From assembly GCF_037038585.1 (NCBI RefSeq), contig NC_092521.1, positions 149,758,605-149,822,604 on the forward strand: DNA of 64,000 nt, in the 5' to 3' direction. This document shows, piece by piece, positions 51,661 through 64,000 of this stretch. Source of the DNA: Patagioenas fasciata (taxonomy: Eukaryota; Chordata; Aves; Columbiformes; Columbidae). The notes below the pieces were generated by a model. That model saw only the letters and a program-made list of their open reading frames with translations, did no database searches and was not told the DNA's origin. Both the position numbers and the translations under genes were made by a program. The number at the start of each line of letters is the position of its first letter. Within the stretch, counting starts at the first letter, position 1.

Positions 51661-54231
51661 AGCGCGGACGGGGCTTGGAGAGGAAATTGAGGTTTTCCTT
51701 TTTTTTTTTCTTTCTTCCTTTTTCTTTTTCTTTTTTTTTTTTTTTATTTTTCTTTTTTCTTTTTTTTTTTGTCCCGATGGGAAGGCGGTGGAGAGGCGGT
51801 GGGGCGTGCGATGCCGGGCAGCCCCGCCTGGTACGGCTTGCAGCAGCCAGGGCTTCAGCCCCTCTCCTCCTCCTCACACCTTGCCTGCTTGCCTCGTCCT
51901 TTCTCTCTCAAACACCAAATGTGTTTCATTTTGAAGTTTTTGTGGGAAAGGCACTGCTTAGAGGGCGAGCAGCAGCTCTTGGCACCCTGTGCTGGGATTT
52001 GGCAAATAAGTGTGTCATCAGTAATTCATTTATTTTAGACGATCCAGACCTGAAAGATATTGACCCTACGGTATTAAAACATTGCCATGCTGCGGCTGCA
52101 ACGTGTATTCTGGAGGCAGGAAAGCAGAAAGCCGACATATCAGCTATAAGGTACTAATACTTAGAAGCTACCCCATTTCTCTAGTGGCTGTTACTTTCAA
52201 CTGTGCTGCTGAGTTAATGTTGACAGAAACCTAATAAATTCTTTTTCCCTGTAGCACGTGTCTAGAAGACTGTAAACTGGATAAAGAGAGAATAGAACAA
52301 TTTTGCACCGAATATCAGGTTTTAAAACCAATTTTAACATACTTGTGTTTTCTTTCCTCGTATGAATTTACTGAATCTAGCTTTTTTTTCTTTTTCTTTT
52401 TTTTTTCCTCTAGAAAAACAAGGATGCATTGGAAATCCTGTTGGGAAGGTAGGTCAATCAGTCAGCACAGATATGTAGTTTCAATAACAGCTACTTTGAA
52501 TCTGTCCTGGAAAACACCTATGCATACTTTAGGTCATTAAAGAAATATTGTTCCATTAAAAAAAAAAAAAAGTTTATTTTTAACAAACTTTAGAAAATAG
52601 CTGTTGAAACTTTTCTTCCTTCTTCCAGAACCCTGCTCTTAATAAACTTTTTGAACTTGTCAAGAAGCATTACAAGGAGCATGAAAAAGTTCTTTATTGA
52701 TGGACACTTTAGAAAGTGATGTTTTGTTTTAGTGCAGGGAACTTGTAACTGTTGTGTCTTTCAGCATAGGCAGATCTCCTCTCCATATAACTGATGTGTC
52801 TTGGCGCTTGGAATATCAAATCAAGGTAATTTTAACACATCAAGGTGTTTTCTTTAGTCTGTTTCAGTGCTGAGACCTGACTTTTTCTATGCTTTTTGTT
52901 TTTAATTTAGAGCAATCAGCTTCATAAAACTTACCAGCCTTCCTACTTGGTGACCTTAAATGTAGAGGTACTGTACTCCCAGCACCCTCAGAGGAAAAAA
53001 ATGCAATTTCATGATATTTTTTTTTTTTTTTAAGTAAAACAGGCACTGTTGTTTGTTTGTTTGCTTGTTTTCCAGAACAGTGATTCAGGATCACACCCAG
53101 ATGTTAGTTTTAGTTGCACGATGGAACAATTACAGGTACTTTTTTCCTTCATCAGTGTTTCTATGCTGGGATCCAGTTGTGGATGTAAATGTTTTTAACA
53201 ACTTGTCAATTAAAATGAAATAAAATATTACTATTATGCAAAAAAAGAAAAAAGCAGGACTGGGAGGGTAGGGGAGAAACTTCAAAAATTATCCAAGTGG
53301 TTTTCCTGTCTTCTCAAATAAAGTTGCAAAGTAACTGATTTTAGTTGCTTGGGGAGCGTTTTACAGAAGTGCATAAATATTTTGTGTTTTCATAACTGTA
53401 AAATATATATATACATGTGGAAATACATCATTTTTCTGAAGCTCTGATTTTCCGTGCTTTAGAGAAATGATTAAAGAAGCTGGTTCAATGATTTAAACGT
53501 GTCATGATTAAAAATAAAGAACGAACTGAAGACTCTTCAGTGATGTTAGTGACATGTAAGAAATGTACTGAAACAAACATTGATCTTTGTTTAGCGATTT
53601 AAATGTGTAACTGAACAATAGAGGTATTGTAATGCTTGGAAGTGACCAAACTGTGGAGGATTGGGAAGAGGGGCTGGGGGAAAGAAAAAAAGCAAGATAT
53701 TAACACTTCAGGTTTTCAACTCCCCTTTTTAATGTGTGCCGCAAAAGTTGCCCTTTTCATACTAATGAGTGTTTTAAATCTGTTTGCTGACTTAGTTAAA
53801 TCTGACGTGCTTTGGCTGGAGAATGGTTCCAATATGAAATTGCACTCAAAATATTTTCAGTGTTTAGAAAGGTATACAGTGCTTTGTTGGCCATTGTAAC
53901 AATACCAATAAAATCTACGTGTTAAGAATAGTGATCTCTTTTAGTAGATAAGATATGTTAAAAGGTGTTTTTCTTCACTTTCTACTTTTCTTACTATGTT
54001 GTAAAATGGGAAGCTCTTTAATTACTTTGCTGGCATTGTTCAGCAATTGCAAAATTTCTTTGTGGTAGAAGGTGCCATTTTCCCCTGTCTCTCTGCATAC
54101 AAAAAATATTATGTGCCTTTAGCTGACCTTTACAAAATATGTTTATTCTAAGACAGTATTTCATCTCTTAGGATTTAGTTGGAAAACTGAAAGATGCTGC
54201 AAAAAGTCTAGAGAGAGCGACTCAGTTGTGA
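50973..54231 (+). CDS. COMMD3: COMM domain-containing protein 3, complete (8 exons, 193 aa)
   Basis: Coding exons are 50,973-51,105, 52,039-52,150, 52,255-52,318, 52,414-52,448, 52,765-52,825, 52,911-52,967, 53,076-53,135 and 54,172-54,231 (582 nt with stop). All introns are GT-AG, and all phases join without error. The product is 193 residues (human 195). Residues 1-115 form the helical N-terminal domain, which includes HCHAAAATCILEAGK at 59-73. The COMM domain spans about 120-193, with the hallmark tryptophan W128 in TDVSWRLEYQIK and the end DLVGKLKDAAKSLERATQL. The start ATG has a strong Kozak context (A at -3, G at +4). In known biology COMMD3 belongs to the CCC/Commander complex with other COMMD proteins, CCDC22 and CCDC93, and helps WASH and Retriever recycle endosomal cargo. 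Exon 1 is far GC-richer than the rest because it lies in the island. BMI1 follows head to tail. Confidence 0.97.
51693..51770. repeat. Pyrimidine/T-rich tract in COMMD3 intron 1
   Basis: Seventy-eight bases of T with scattered C and a single A. It creates apparent Phe-rich frames on the + strand. Intron 1 (51,106-52,038) otherwise begins as CpG-island sequence and becomes average near its 3' end. Confidence 0.85.
52629..52700 (+). other. Coding-like pseudo-exon in COMMD3 intron 4
   Basis: A strong pyrimidine tract and CAG acceptor end at 52,628. The 72 bases after it read as 23 codons plus a stop, in exactly the phase left by COMMD3 exon 3. The predicted peptide begins NPALNKLFELVKKHY and is lysine/glutamate-rich and helix-like. 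No good donor follows, and an AATAAA lies inside at about 52,640. It could be an alternative terminal exon, a retroposed fragment or chance. Confidence 0.3.
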
Positions 54232-54535
54232 TTGAAGGTGTCAGCCTGCTGAGCTGGACTCTCATTCTTGAGTGTCTTCTAAATGACAAATGTCTTTCAT
54301 TTCTTGATGCAAATTTTTTTTAAAGTCCTTGGATGCGAATTAAGTGAAATAACTGTTTTTTTTTATGACCGCACTTGGTATTTCTTGCTCGTGTCATTTT
54401 TTTAATGAACTTGTTAAAATATTTGCTTAACTGTAATGTCTTCCAAGCATTCCTTCTATTTTATTTTGTGCATTTTTAGAATTGTCACTGATTATTTTTC
54501 TTTGGGATCTAATAAAGTTTATTCGCTCCTGTTCT
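54232..54535 (+). other. COMMD3: COMMD3 3' untranslated region
   Basis: About 300 bases of AT-rich sequence between the TGA at 54,229-54,231 and the poly(A) signal. The cleavage site is estimated at about 15-25 nt after the signal. No other AATAAA occurs between the stop codon and 54,511. Confidence 0.75.
54511..54516 (+). terminator. COMMD3: COMMD3 poly(A) signal AATAAA
   Basis: A canonical hexamer 280 nt after the stop codon, followed by a T/G-rich downstream element from about 54,530 (TTCTGTGGGTG). It separates COMMD3 from the BMI1 promoter island, which begins only about 100 bp later. Weak use of this site would allow read-through into BMI1. Confidence 0.8.
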
Positions 54536-55983
54536 GCAATTTCTGTGGGTGAATTAGCTGTACCTAAAAGTAAGATGCTGAATTTTAGAGCAGCTCGATT
54601 AGGCAAAAATCCCTTCCTCCGGTGCCGCGGCTACGGCGCGTTTGCTAAATTGCCCACCGCGCTTTGTTATTTCCCTCCAACTGATCTTACATCTTCTGTA
54701 AGAGTAAAGGTCGGTCCCCGGCGCGGGAGGCAAGGAGGACTTCAATGGCATTTTATGGAGCCGGGAGTCCGCGGGGCTGAGCGGAGCCTGATGTCGGCTC
54801 CGGCTCGACGGCGTCTCCCCACTCGCGGTGCCGCTCCGCGCCCGGCAGCGGGGCCGCTTCTCTCCCGTTCCACCAGGGCCGCCCCGGCTCCGGTGGCCGC
54901 CGCGGAGCCCGCCCGCACCTGCGGTGGAAGCGCGCCGGCAGACGGGCCCTCGCCGCGGCGCCCGGCGCGAAGCGGCGTTCTTCCTTCCCCGCTCCTCCGG
55001 GCTGCGGGCGGCGTCTTCTTCTCGGCGGTGGCGAGCGCCCGCGAGGGTTTCCCCGCTTCCCTCCCTCCAACTGCGGCGACAGTGCCCGGCACCGCTCGTC
55101 CCCCTCGCGGGGCGGGGGACACCTCGGGTGTCCATGACACCCGCTCCCGCCGCCGCTCGGGGGCCGCCGCTCCGGGCGGGAAAGCGTCGGCGCGGCCCCC
55201 GAGGGGACGTGTCGTCCCGACGCCGGCGGCGCCGCGCAGCCCCGAGCGGGACGAGGGGCGCGTGGTGCGGCCGCGTGCGGGCGGAGGGCAGCGAGCACGA
55301 GGTAGCGGGGGCGCGAGGCCGCAGCGTGGTCCCTCGCGGGGTTCGCTTCGTGGCGGGACGGGGCGGCCGCGGGTGGGAGCGCGCAACAAGTGCGAGGACG
55401 GAGGCGAGGACTGCGAGGGACGGGCGGCGTGTGGGGCCAGCGGGTATGCGAGTGTGGGGGGGTGCGCCGTGGGGAGGGTGGACGGGCAGCGCCGAGCAGG
55501 GCGGGGGACGCACGTCGCGGGGTGGTCGGGGGCGGGCGGGGGGAAGGCAGGCGTTGTTCGGGACGGGGGCCGAGCGGGGGTGTTTGGAGGGGAGCCGGGG
55601 CGGCGAGGGCGCGGGCGGAAAGTGGGGAACGGAGGGACAGAACGGGAGCGGCGGCGCGGGCGGAGGGAGGGGAGGAGGGATCGGGCTCCTGCGGGCGGGA
55701 GCCGCGGAGCAGGGCCGGGGGTCGGGGCGGGCGGGCGGCGCGGCGAGGAAAAGGAGGCATCGGCGGCGCGCGGGCGAGCGCGTGCAGGGCCGGGGGGAGG
55801 GGAGGGAGAGAAAGAGGGGAGGGGGCGGCGGGCGGGGGAGGGGAGCGGGAGGGAGGCGGAGGGGGAAGGAGGAGGAGGAGGAGGAGGAGGCGGCCGGGTT
55901 GCGGGATTGGGTCACGGGGAGGCTGCCGGGCCCCGGCGGCAGCGCCGCTAATTCCCAGGCCGCCCTTAAGGAATGAGGCGCCC

Positions 55984-55989
55984 CACGTG
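55984..55989 (+). promoter_or_regulatory. BMI1: E-box CACGTG in BMI1 promoter
   Basis: A perfect CACGTG lies just upstream of the inferred BMI1 start, in the sequence CCCCACGTGACG. In human, MYC-family proteins activate BMI1 and MEL18 opposes this through a promoter E-box. The position here fits the same element. Confidence 0.6.
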
Positions 55990-56136
55990 ACGCTGGCGGG
56001 GCGGGCGAACTCCGAGCCATTTTGGGGACGGTGTCAGTTTCCACTGTGTGCCTTCAGCGTTGCATTCTTCCCTCCTCCGCCCTCCTCCCGCCCGCCCGCC
56101 CGCCCTCCTTCCCTCCCCGGGTCCCCGCCACCAACT

Positions 56137-56145
56137 ATGAAATAA
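56137..56145 (+). CDS. Minimal uORF in BMI1 leader (ATG AAA TAA)
   Basis: A two-codon upstream ORF in the first exon. The start context is C at -3 and A at +4, so it is probably weak. The human leader, as recalled, also contains ATGAAATAA at the corresponding place. Confidence 0.35.
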   Translation: MK

Positions 56146-56234
56146 CAACAACAATAATACTCGTAATAATAATAATAATAAAAAAGGAACGCGAGCGAGG
56201 CCGCGAGGCGGAGCGGGGGGCACAGGGAGAGACA

Positions 56235-56294
56235 ATGGGCTGGTGGAGAGAGGACCCATCCGGACCGGGGAGACTTTGCGCTCCCAGCGCCTGA
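56235..56294 (+). CDS. uORF in BMI1 leader (19 codons)
   Basis: ATG in context GACAATGG gives 19 codons beginning MGWWREDPSG and stopping at TGA 56,292-56,294. The start context is good at +4 and weak at -3. No known product; a leaky-scanning or regulatory role is inferred. Confidence 0.3.
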   Translation: MGWWREDPSGPGRLCAPSA

Positions 56295-56383
56295 GCCGCC
56301 CGGGCGGCGAACTCGGAGGGAGAGCGAGGGAGCGAGAAGGGCCGGTGGACGAGAGGAGAAAACCCGGGTGTTTTGTAACTAAA

Positions 56384-56416
56384 ATGAGCGGAGCGCAGCG
56401 GCGGCGGCGGCAATAA
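56384..56416 (+). CDS. uORF in BMI1 leader (MSGAQRRRRQ)
   Basis: Ten codons that end at TAA 56,414-56,416 and run through a CGG repeat. The start context is A at -3 and A at +4. A run of four arginine CGG codons could slow ribosomes. Function is inferred only. Confidence 0.3.
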   Translation: MSGAQRRRRQ

Positions 56417-56450
56417 GCTTATTGCAATTGACAGCGTCTGCAGTTCATTT

Positions 56451-56461
56451 CAAGATGGCCG
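56451..56461 (+). promoter_or_regulatory. BMI1: YY1-type motif in BMI1 exon 1
   Basis: CAAGATGGCCG matches the YY1 core and overlaps the ATG of the last uORF. YY1 sites just downstream of CpG-island starts often position initiation. Confidence 0.4.
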
Positions 56462-56487
56462 CTTGGCTCACATTCATTTTCTGCTGA
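56455..56487 (+). CDS. Conserved-looking uORF in BMI1 leader (MAAWLTFIFC)
   Basis: ATG at 56,455 has a strong Kozak context (A at -3, G at +4) and encodes ten residues, then TGA at 56,485-56,487. The human BMI1 leader as I recall it encodes MAAWLAFIFC at the same place, one residue different. The last in-frame codons are close to the exon 1 end. The strong start and short frame predict capture of scanning ribosomes and reduced BMI1 translation. Confidence 0.5.
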   Translation: MAAWLTFIFC

Positions 56488-57139
56488 ACGACTTTTAACT
56501 TTCATTGTCTTTTTTGGCCGCTCCGATCATCGCCAACCGGCTCCGTTTTCCGGGTACGTATGAAGCGAGGTGTCGCCCTACCAAGGGCGGGGGGCGAAGG
56601 GGGCTCGGCGGCGGTTTTCGGCTGGTTTGGGGGCTGCAAAGGGGAGCCTAGGTGTCCCCCGAGCTCTCCGTATGGGAAAAGCGCTGACAGGCTGCTCCAG
56701 CCACACACACGCACATATAGACACGCAGCAGCAGCCTGTGCACTCGCTCGCGTTACGCACCCACATTTGCAAATTTTAGTTCCTTTCTTTCTCTAAACGC
56801 CCCCTAAAACCTTTTTGTGCACATGGCCCCCGAGGAGAATATTTATATTTCCAGACCCTGCTGCCAACCCGGCCTGAGCGCCCTTTGTTTAAAGGCAGAT
56901 TTTGATTAAACAGGGACGTTCGTGAAATCTGGAGCTGCCTGGGTCAAGTGATTTCAGCTCTCCCCGAAAGAAATGTGTCTGGGGGAGGTTAAAATGTCAG
57001 ATAGCGCACCCATTTTATAGAGATAGAGCCAGTGGGGGGTAGCGATCCTCCTGGAGGGGTTGTTAGGCGTCGGGGCACCCAGCAGAAAATGTTATTAACT
57101 TAAGTTGGACAAGTACTTGTGTGAAATTGGATGGGTGGT

Positions 57140-57150
57140 AAGATGGCGGT
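57140..57150 (+). promoter_or_regulatory. BMI1: YY1 consensus site in BMI1 intron 1
   Basis: AAGATGGCGGT is a near-perfect YY1 site (AAGATGGCGGC) about 600 bp inside intron 1. It is the second strong YY1-type sequence at this promoter. Confidence 0.45.
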
Positions 57151-60100
57151 TCCCAGTTGTTTCCAATGCCTCCTCTTACATTTCTGGTCTAAATGCTGAA
57201 GTTCGGGGCTTTGTGCCTGCTGGGAGAGGAAAGGGGTTGCCAGCACCGAGAAGTAACTTTCTGGGGGGGTAAAGATAGCATTCTGGCTGCGATCTTGGGG
57301 AGCTGGGGCGTGCGGTTTGCTGCAGTCTTTGGAGCAAAGGTGATGTGTCTGTGGGACGCAGGGCGGTTTTTTAATTTCTTTTCTCTGTGTTTTTTTTTTT
57401 TCCTCTTTTCTCTCGAGCCCGGGAGGAGTAAATTTACATGAATCCCTTTGTCACATCTTAAAGATGTCACGAGTGGGCTTCTCGTGCTGCTGATGGGCAG
57501 CACTGGAAAGTTGCTGGTGTATGTTTTTGTGGTTGTGTGGCCTTGGCAATATACAGTGCGGCGTATTTATCTGTGTTTACTGTAAATGTTTGCAAATAAT
57601 CAGGTAAAAATAAGTAGAAAAATGGCATTTCTGTAAAAGTGAGATAGTCACTTTTCAGCCTCTAGAAACTTTGATTCACTCCTCCAGTCTCCAGAAAAGT
57701 TGAGAAAAACCTGGATGCATGTGCTCATTAGCAAGCTTGGCGTTTAAAAGATTTTTTTGCGTTGTCTGTAGTGGTCAGAGCAATTAATTTTATGGGACTG
57801 TCTCAAGGTCCAGGGAGATTCTGGAAATACAGTCCAGTAAAACTCCTTTGAATGACTCTATAGTGCGTCCTGGATACTGAGACAGACTTGTGTTGCAGTT
57901 TGCCAGGGATACGGAGGCTTGACCTACCTGGTCGCTTAGGTAGTACAAAATAAACATTTTAGTGCATTTTTGAAAGTAGCCGGATCTTGTCCTTTATCTC
58001 GTTCCAGGGAGGCGATTTAAGGGATTGGGGTCCTTTTGCACTCTGTTGCCAATATTCAGGTCTTCCCTCGTTGCAGCGAGCTGCGCAGAGATATTTGAGC
58101 TCCGTGTGCCCTCTCGGAAAGAAGCCCCGTCCCTCCTTTAAAATATATGTGACCATTTTTAAGCGAAAGAGTAATCACAGGCTCGATACTAAAAGTGGCT
58201 CTGACTGATAATGGGTGAAGATGTACAATGACGGCTTCTTTATTCCTGATGAGAGAGTTTTCTGAGAGGAGATTGGTGCAAAGTACACAGACCTATCCAA
58301 GCGATGCTTCTATTTTTTATGTGTGTATTTTCTGTTGGAGACCTGTCGAGCAAGGTTTGATAGATCATTGCCTTTATAGATTTTTAATAATGTGGCTGAT
58401 TCTTGGGAGATGACACTTCTGTTTTTCTTCATTTTGACATAACCTGTTTAAGGCCTCTAAATAATCAGTCGACTGGCATTGTTTACTTCTAGTGAGTATT
58501 ATCTTTGTATATTTTGTATTTGGTTATTCTGTGTGTCAGTGTGTAAATATATATTGTCCTGGTTAAGAGGCTGTTGGTATTGCCTGTGTGAAGTGTTGGT
58601 ATTCGCTGTGCTATCAGTACGAGCAGGAAAAAAAATCTGAAAGAGTTTCCCTCGTACCAAAATATCAAGCTCAGGTTGCTGAAGTAAAATGTGCTGCGTT
58701 CGTGTTAGGTACTCGCAGGCACAGACACGCGTGTGCGTGTGCCTGTCCGGGTGTTTTTTGGGGGAGAAGTTAGACACCAGGTTCAGCTCGCTGGAGAAAA
58801 TAACTGATTTCAAAGATAGCTCATAGCACGTTGAAAATGTGCTAACTTTGGGCAATAAATAATCCGCGTTTAGGGGTTGCTTCGACAAAACAGGTTTCAC
58901 GGTTGAATTTAATCCCCCTCCATTTAGGAAGGGGCTACGCCTGCGTGAAATAAACGCGTTAAGGTCTTGAAAGGTTTGTCCCAGTCTGGCAGGGCTGGGA
59001 AGGAATTCTCGGTCAGCCGACTTGCCTGACCTCGGCACTGCTGGGTTTTTTGGTTCAGATTTTTATGAATTATAAGGTAGTGACTTGAACAAATAAAACA
59101 CAGAACCGTGAAGGCAGCCTGCCCATGTTTAAGTACCTAAAGGGACCCCAGAGTCGCCGGCTTCAGGGCACTGGACTCTTCAGAGAGGAGTGCACAAGCC
59201 CAGACTCTGCTTTTTCTGGGAAAAGCAAACCCTCGGTATCAGTTTAAAAGTAAGAAGCGGAAGATCAGGGACCCTGGAAGCGACATTTAAACCATAGTAC
59301 AATGCAGCGGGGGTCTCGCTTTCTCGCACGGGGGTAGGAATAGATTTTGGGGCATGGTCTGGCTTGATGCTTCTTGCACTTTAGTTTTCTGTGTGGTGCC
59401 TGGCTGCGGTTTGATGCTGGGGGTATTATCTGCTGCTCACTCGAGGATTCTCCTGCAGCAGCAAGAGAGGTTTCCTGGCTGGGGTCGTTCGCTGGCGCTG
59501 TGCACACTTCTTGGGCAATATTGCACCCCTGTCCTGGCCGGTTTGGCCGAAATGCAAAACTTTTAGAAAGCTTGGTGTGTTGTCTTTTTTTTTTTTTTTT
59601 TCCCCGCTGCTCTAACATCGAAATTTGCGGGTGACTGGAGAGAACCTCGTGTCTTGAGACTTCTCCAGCTCGCACGGTGCTGCAGTGAGAGGAGGCTCGC
59701 AAGCTCTGCCTCGGCAAGAGTGGGGACCAAGGGCAGGAGCTGGTGTGCTGGAAGCACTGACATGGGGAAATTAGTAGCTTGCATTGGAGTACCGTTGTTA
59801 CATTACATTTTTCAGGATCTGGTTGGCATAAAATAATTTAGTCTGCACTTGACGTGGCTGACAGGTTTTTCTCCTGGTGTAACTTCCCCCTTACCTCTTA
59901 TTCCCTCTCATTTTAAATAGCATGTATGCATCTAACGTTGGTGCTAGTGCATCCGATGGGACTTTATAGGTTTCAGACTGTGAAAATGACATTTGTTTTT
60001 CACTCTTGTCGCTGCATTGTGTTGACAAGGTGTTGATTTAGCTTTAGGAATGATCTGGTCACATGGTCCTTCGCATGTTGTCACTAATGTACCGTTCAAA

Positions 60101-60233
60101 GTCGGTTTGGGCTTTTTCCTCCGCTTCGGCAGGCTTTATTACTGAAAAGGGGGTTGGTTTAAGGATGCCGAGACTTTTTTTCTCCCGTCCAGACACCTTA
60201 CTCTGGTGTTGCAAATCTTTTTCCACCTCTTGA

Positions 60234-63561
<3,328 letters not shown>

Positions 63562-64000
63562 GTAAATAACTTTCCCTTACTCTAGAGGAAACATAACACA
63601 CATGAACATCTTTGGGGCAGATTTGTAGCTGAAGAAGATATATAGGTGTGTGTGTCTAGAACAAAAGAAGCAAACCTCTTATCATGGCGCAAAATACAGA
63701 AGAGGTCAAATATCTTCATACAGCTGTATATGTATACAGTTTTTAAAATAAAAAATACCTGCAGTGTTACTTTTAAAGTGGAATCTGATTGTTTGGTCAG
63801 ATTCTGCAATAAATTATTTATTAATTAAAAAAATCAGTATGTAATACATAAATATTCTAAAAAGGGTTTTACTATGATATAAAAATCTTGATGTATAAAA
63901 TCAGTTGCATTTTTTACTACTTATTCTAGAACTGTAATTTACCACTTGTTTCTGCTGTTCCCTATAAAGTAGCAGAAATTTATATATTATAATTACTCAT
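63562..64000 (+). other. BMI1: BMI1 intron 7 (partial), AT-rich to window end
   Basis: The donor gtaaat at 63,562 follows exon 7. The remaining 439 bases are AT-rich with no exon recognised. The next exon, which should begin with residues VNDKRYLRCP, is outside the window. Confidence 0.75.

Larger units (their letters stand above)
54620..56420. promoter_or_regulatory. BMI1: CpG island and promoter region of BMI1
   Basis: A 1.8-kb CpG island begins directly after COMMD3. From about 55.25 to 55.96 kb the + strand is strongly G-rich, with many G-runs and a GAG/GGA repeat at 55,866-55,890 that could form G-quadruplexes. At 56,080-56,120 it becomes C-rich (CCCGCC repeats). Open frames of 300-490 codons on both strands are composition artefacts. 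The BMI1 start lies near the right end. Confidence 0.8.
56100..56553 (+). other. BMI1: BMI1 exon 1 (noncoding 5' UTR)
   Basis: The 3' half of this segment closely resembles the human BMI1 5' leader as I remember it. Shared runs include CAACTATGAAATAA near 56,133, TTCAAGATGGCCGCTTGG near 56,449 and CTGCTGAACGACTTTTAAC near 56,481. The exon ends at 56,553 with donor GG|gtacgt and splices to 61,535. The 5' limit is approximate. The leader carries an AAC/AAT repeat (56,142-56,185) and four short upstream ORFs before the splice site, which suggests translational restraint of BMI1. Confidence 0.75.

Noticed and set aside
50592-52157. 521-codon + strand frame containing COMMD3 exon 1 and exon 2
   Set aside because: It reads through intron 1. 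The true exons are defined by splice sites and match to COMMD3.
54482-56044. Overlapping frames of 481-489 codons on both strands upstream of BMI1
   Set aside because: CpG-island artefacts; the two strands cannot both be coding, and neither resembles a known protein.

Overview
The window is vertebrate nuclear DNA, most likely from a bird. Two spliced protein genes in the last 13.5 kb identify it: COMMD3 (complete) and the 5' half of BMI1 (PCGF4), both on the + strand and in the order seen at the human COMMD3-BMI1 locus. A bird is inferred from compact introns, very GC-rich CpG islands, almost no recognisable interspersed repeats, and a BMI1 residue run after position 141 (LERKGNKEKEKSKEE) that differs from the human one as I remember it. 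The exact species cannot be read from the window.

Layout. Positions 1-19,100 are AT-rich DNA with no recognisable gene. They hold homopolymer and tetranucleotide repeats, a GGAT minisatellite at 13.58 kb beside a 200-bp purine tract, and small hairpins. Two orphan CpG islands follow, at about 19.1-20.05 kb and 21.73-22.96 kb. The second carries the only RNA gene I can support, a tRNA-Asn(GTT) on the - strand at 22,763-22,836 with both internal Pol III promoter boxes and a T4 terminator. Positions 23-50.6 kb are again gene-poor and AT-rich, with a compound tetranucleotide repeat at 39.85 kb and a perfect 13-bp inverted repeat at 36.46 kb. No DNAJC1 exon, the neighbour expected on this side in mammals, was seen.

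COMMD3 runs from a CpG island at 50.7 kb through eight coding exons (50,973-54,231, 193 aa) to an AATAAA signal at 54,511. BMI1 follows on the same strand. It has a large CpG island (54.6-56.5 kb), a CACGTG E-box at 55,984, a noncoding first exon ending at 56,553, a 5-kb first intron containing a second CpG island (60.2-61.5 kb), and six coding exons in the window that encode residues 1-157 (RING finger and the first nuclear localisation signal). The gene continues past base 64,000.

How they work together: COMMD3 is a subunit of the endosomal Commander/CCC recycling complex and BMI1 is the RING partner in Polycomb repressive complex 1. They are functionally unrelated but adjacent, and a read-through transcript is annotated in human. 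I found no previously undescribed system, and no virus-like element was recognised. The observations most worth checking are four short upstream ORFs in the BMI1 leader (one apparently conserved to human), a GC-AG intron in BMI1, a coding-like pseudo-exon in COMMD3 intron 4, the frame constraint on COMMD3-BMI1 read-through, an RFX-type palindrome in the internal BMI1 island, and the two orphan islands.
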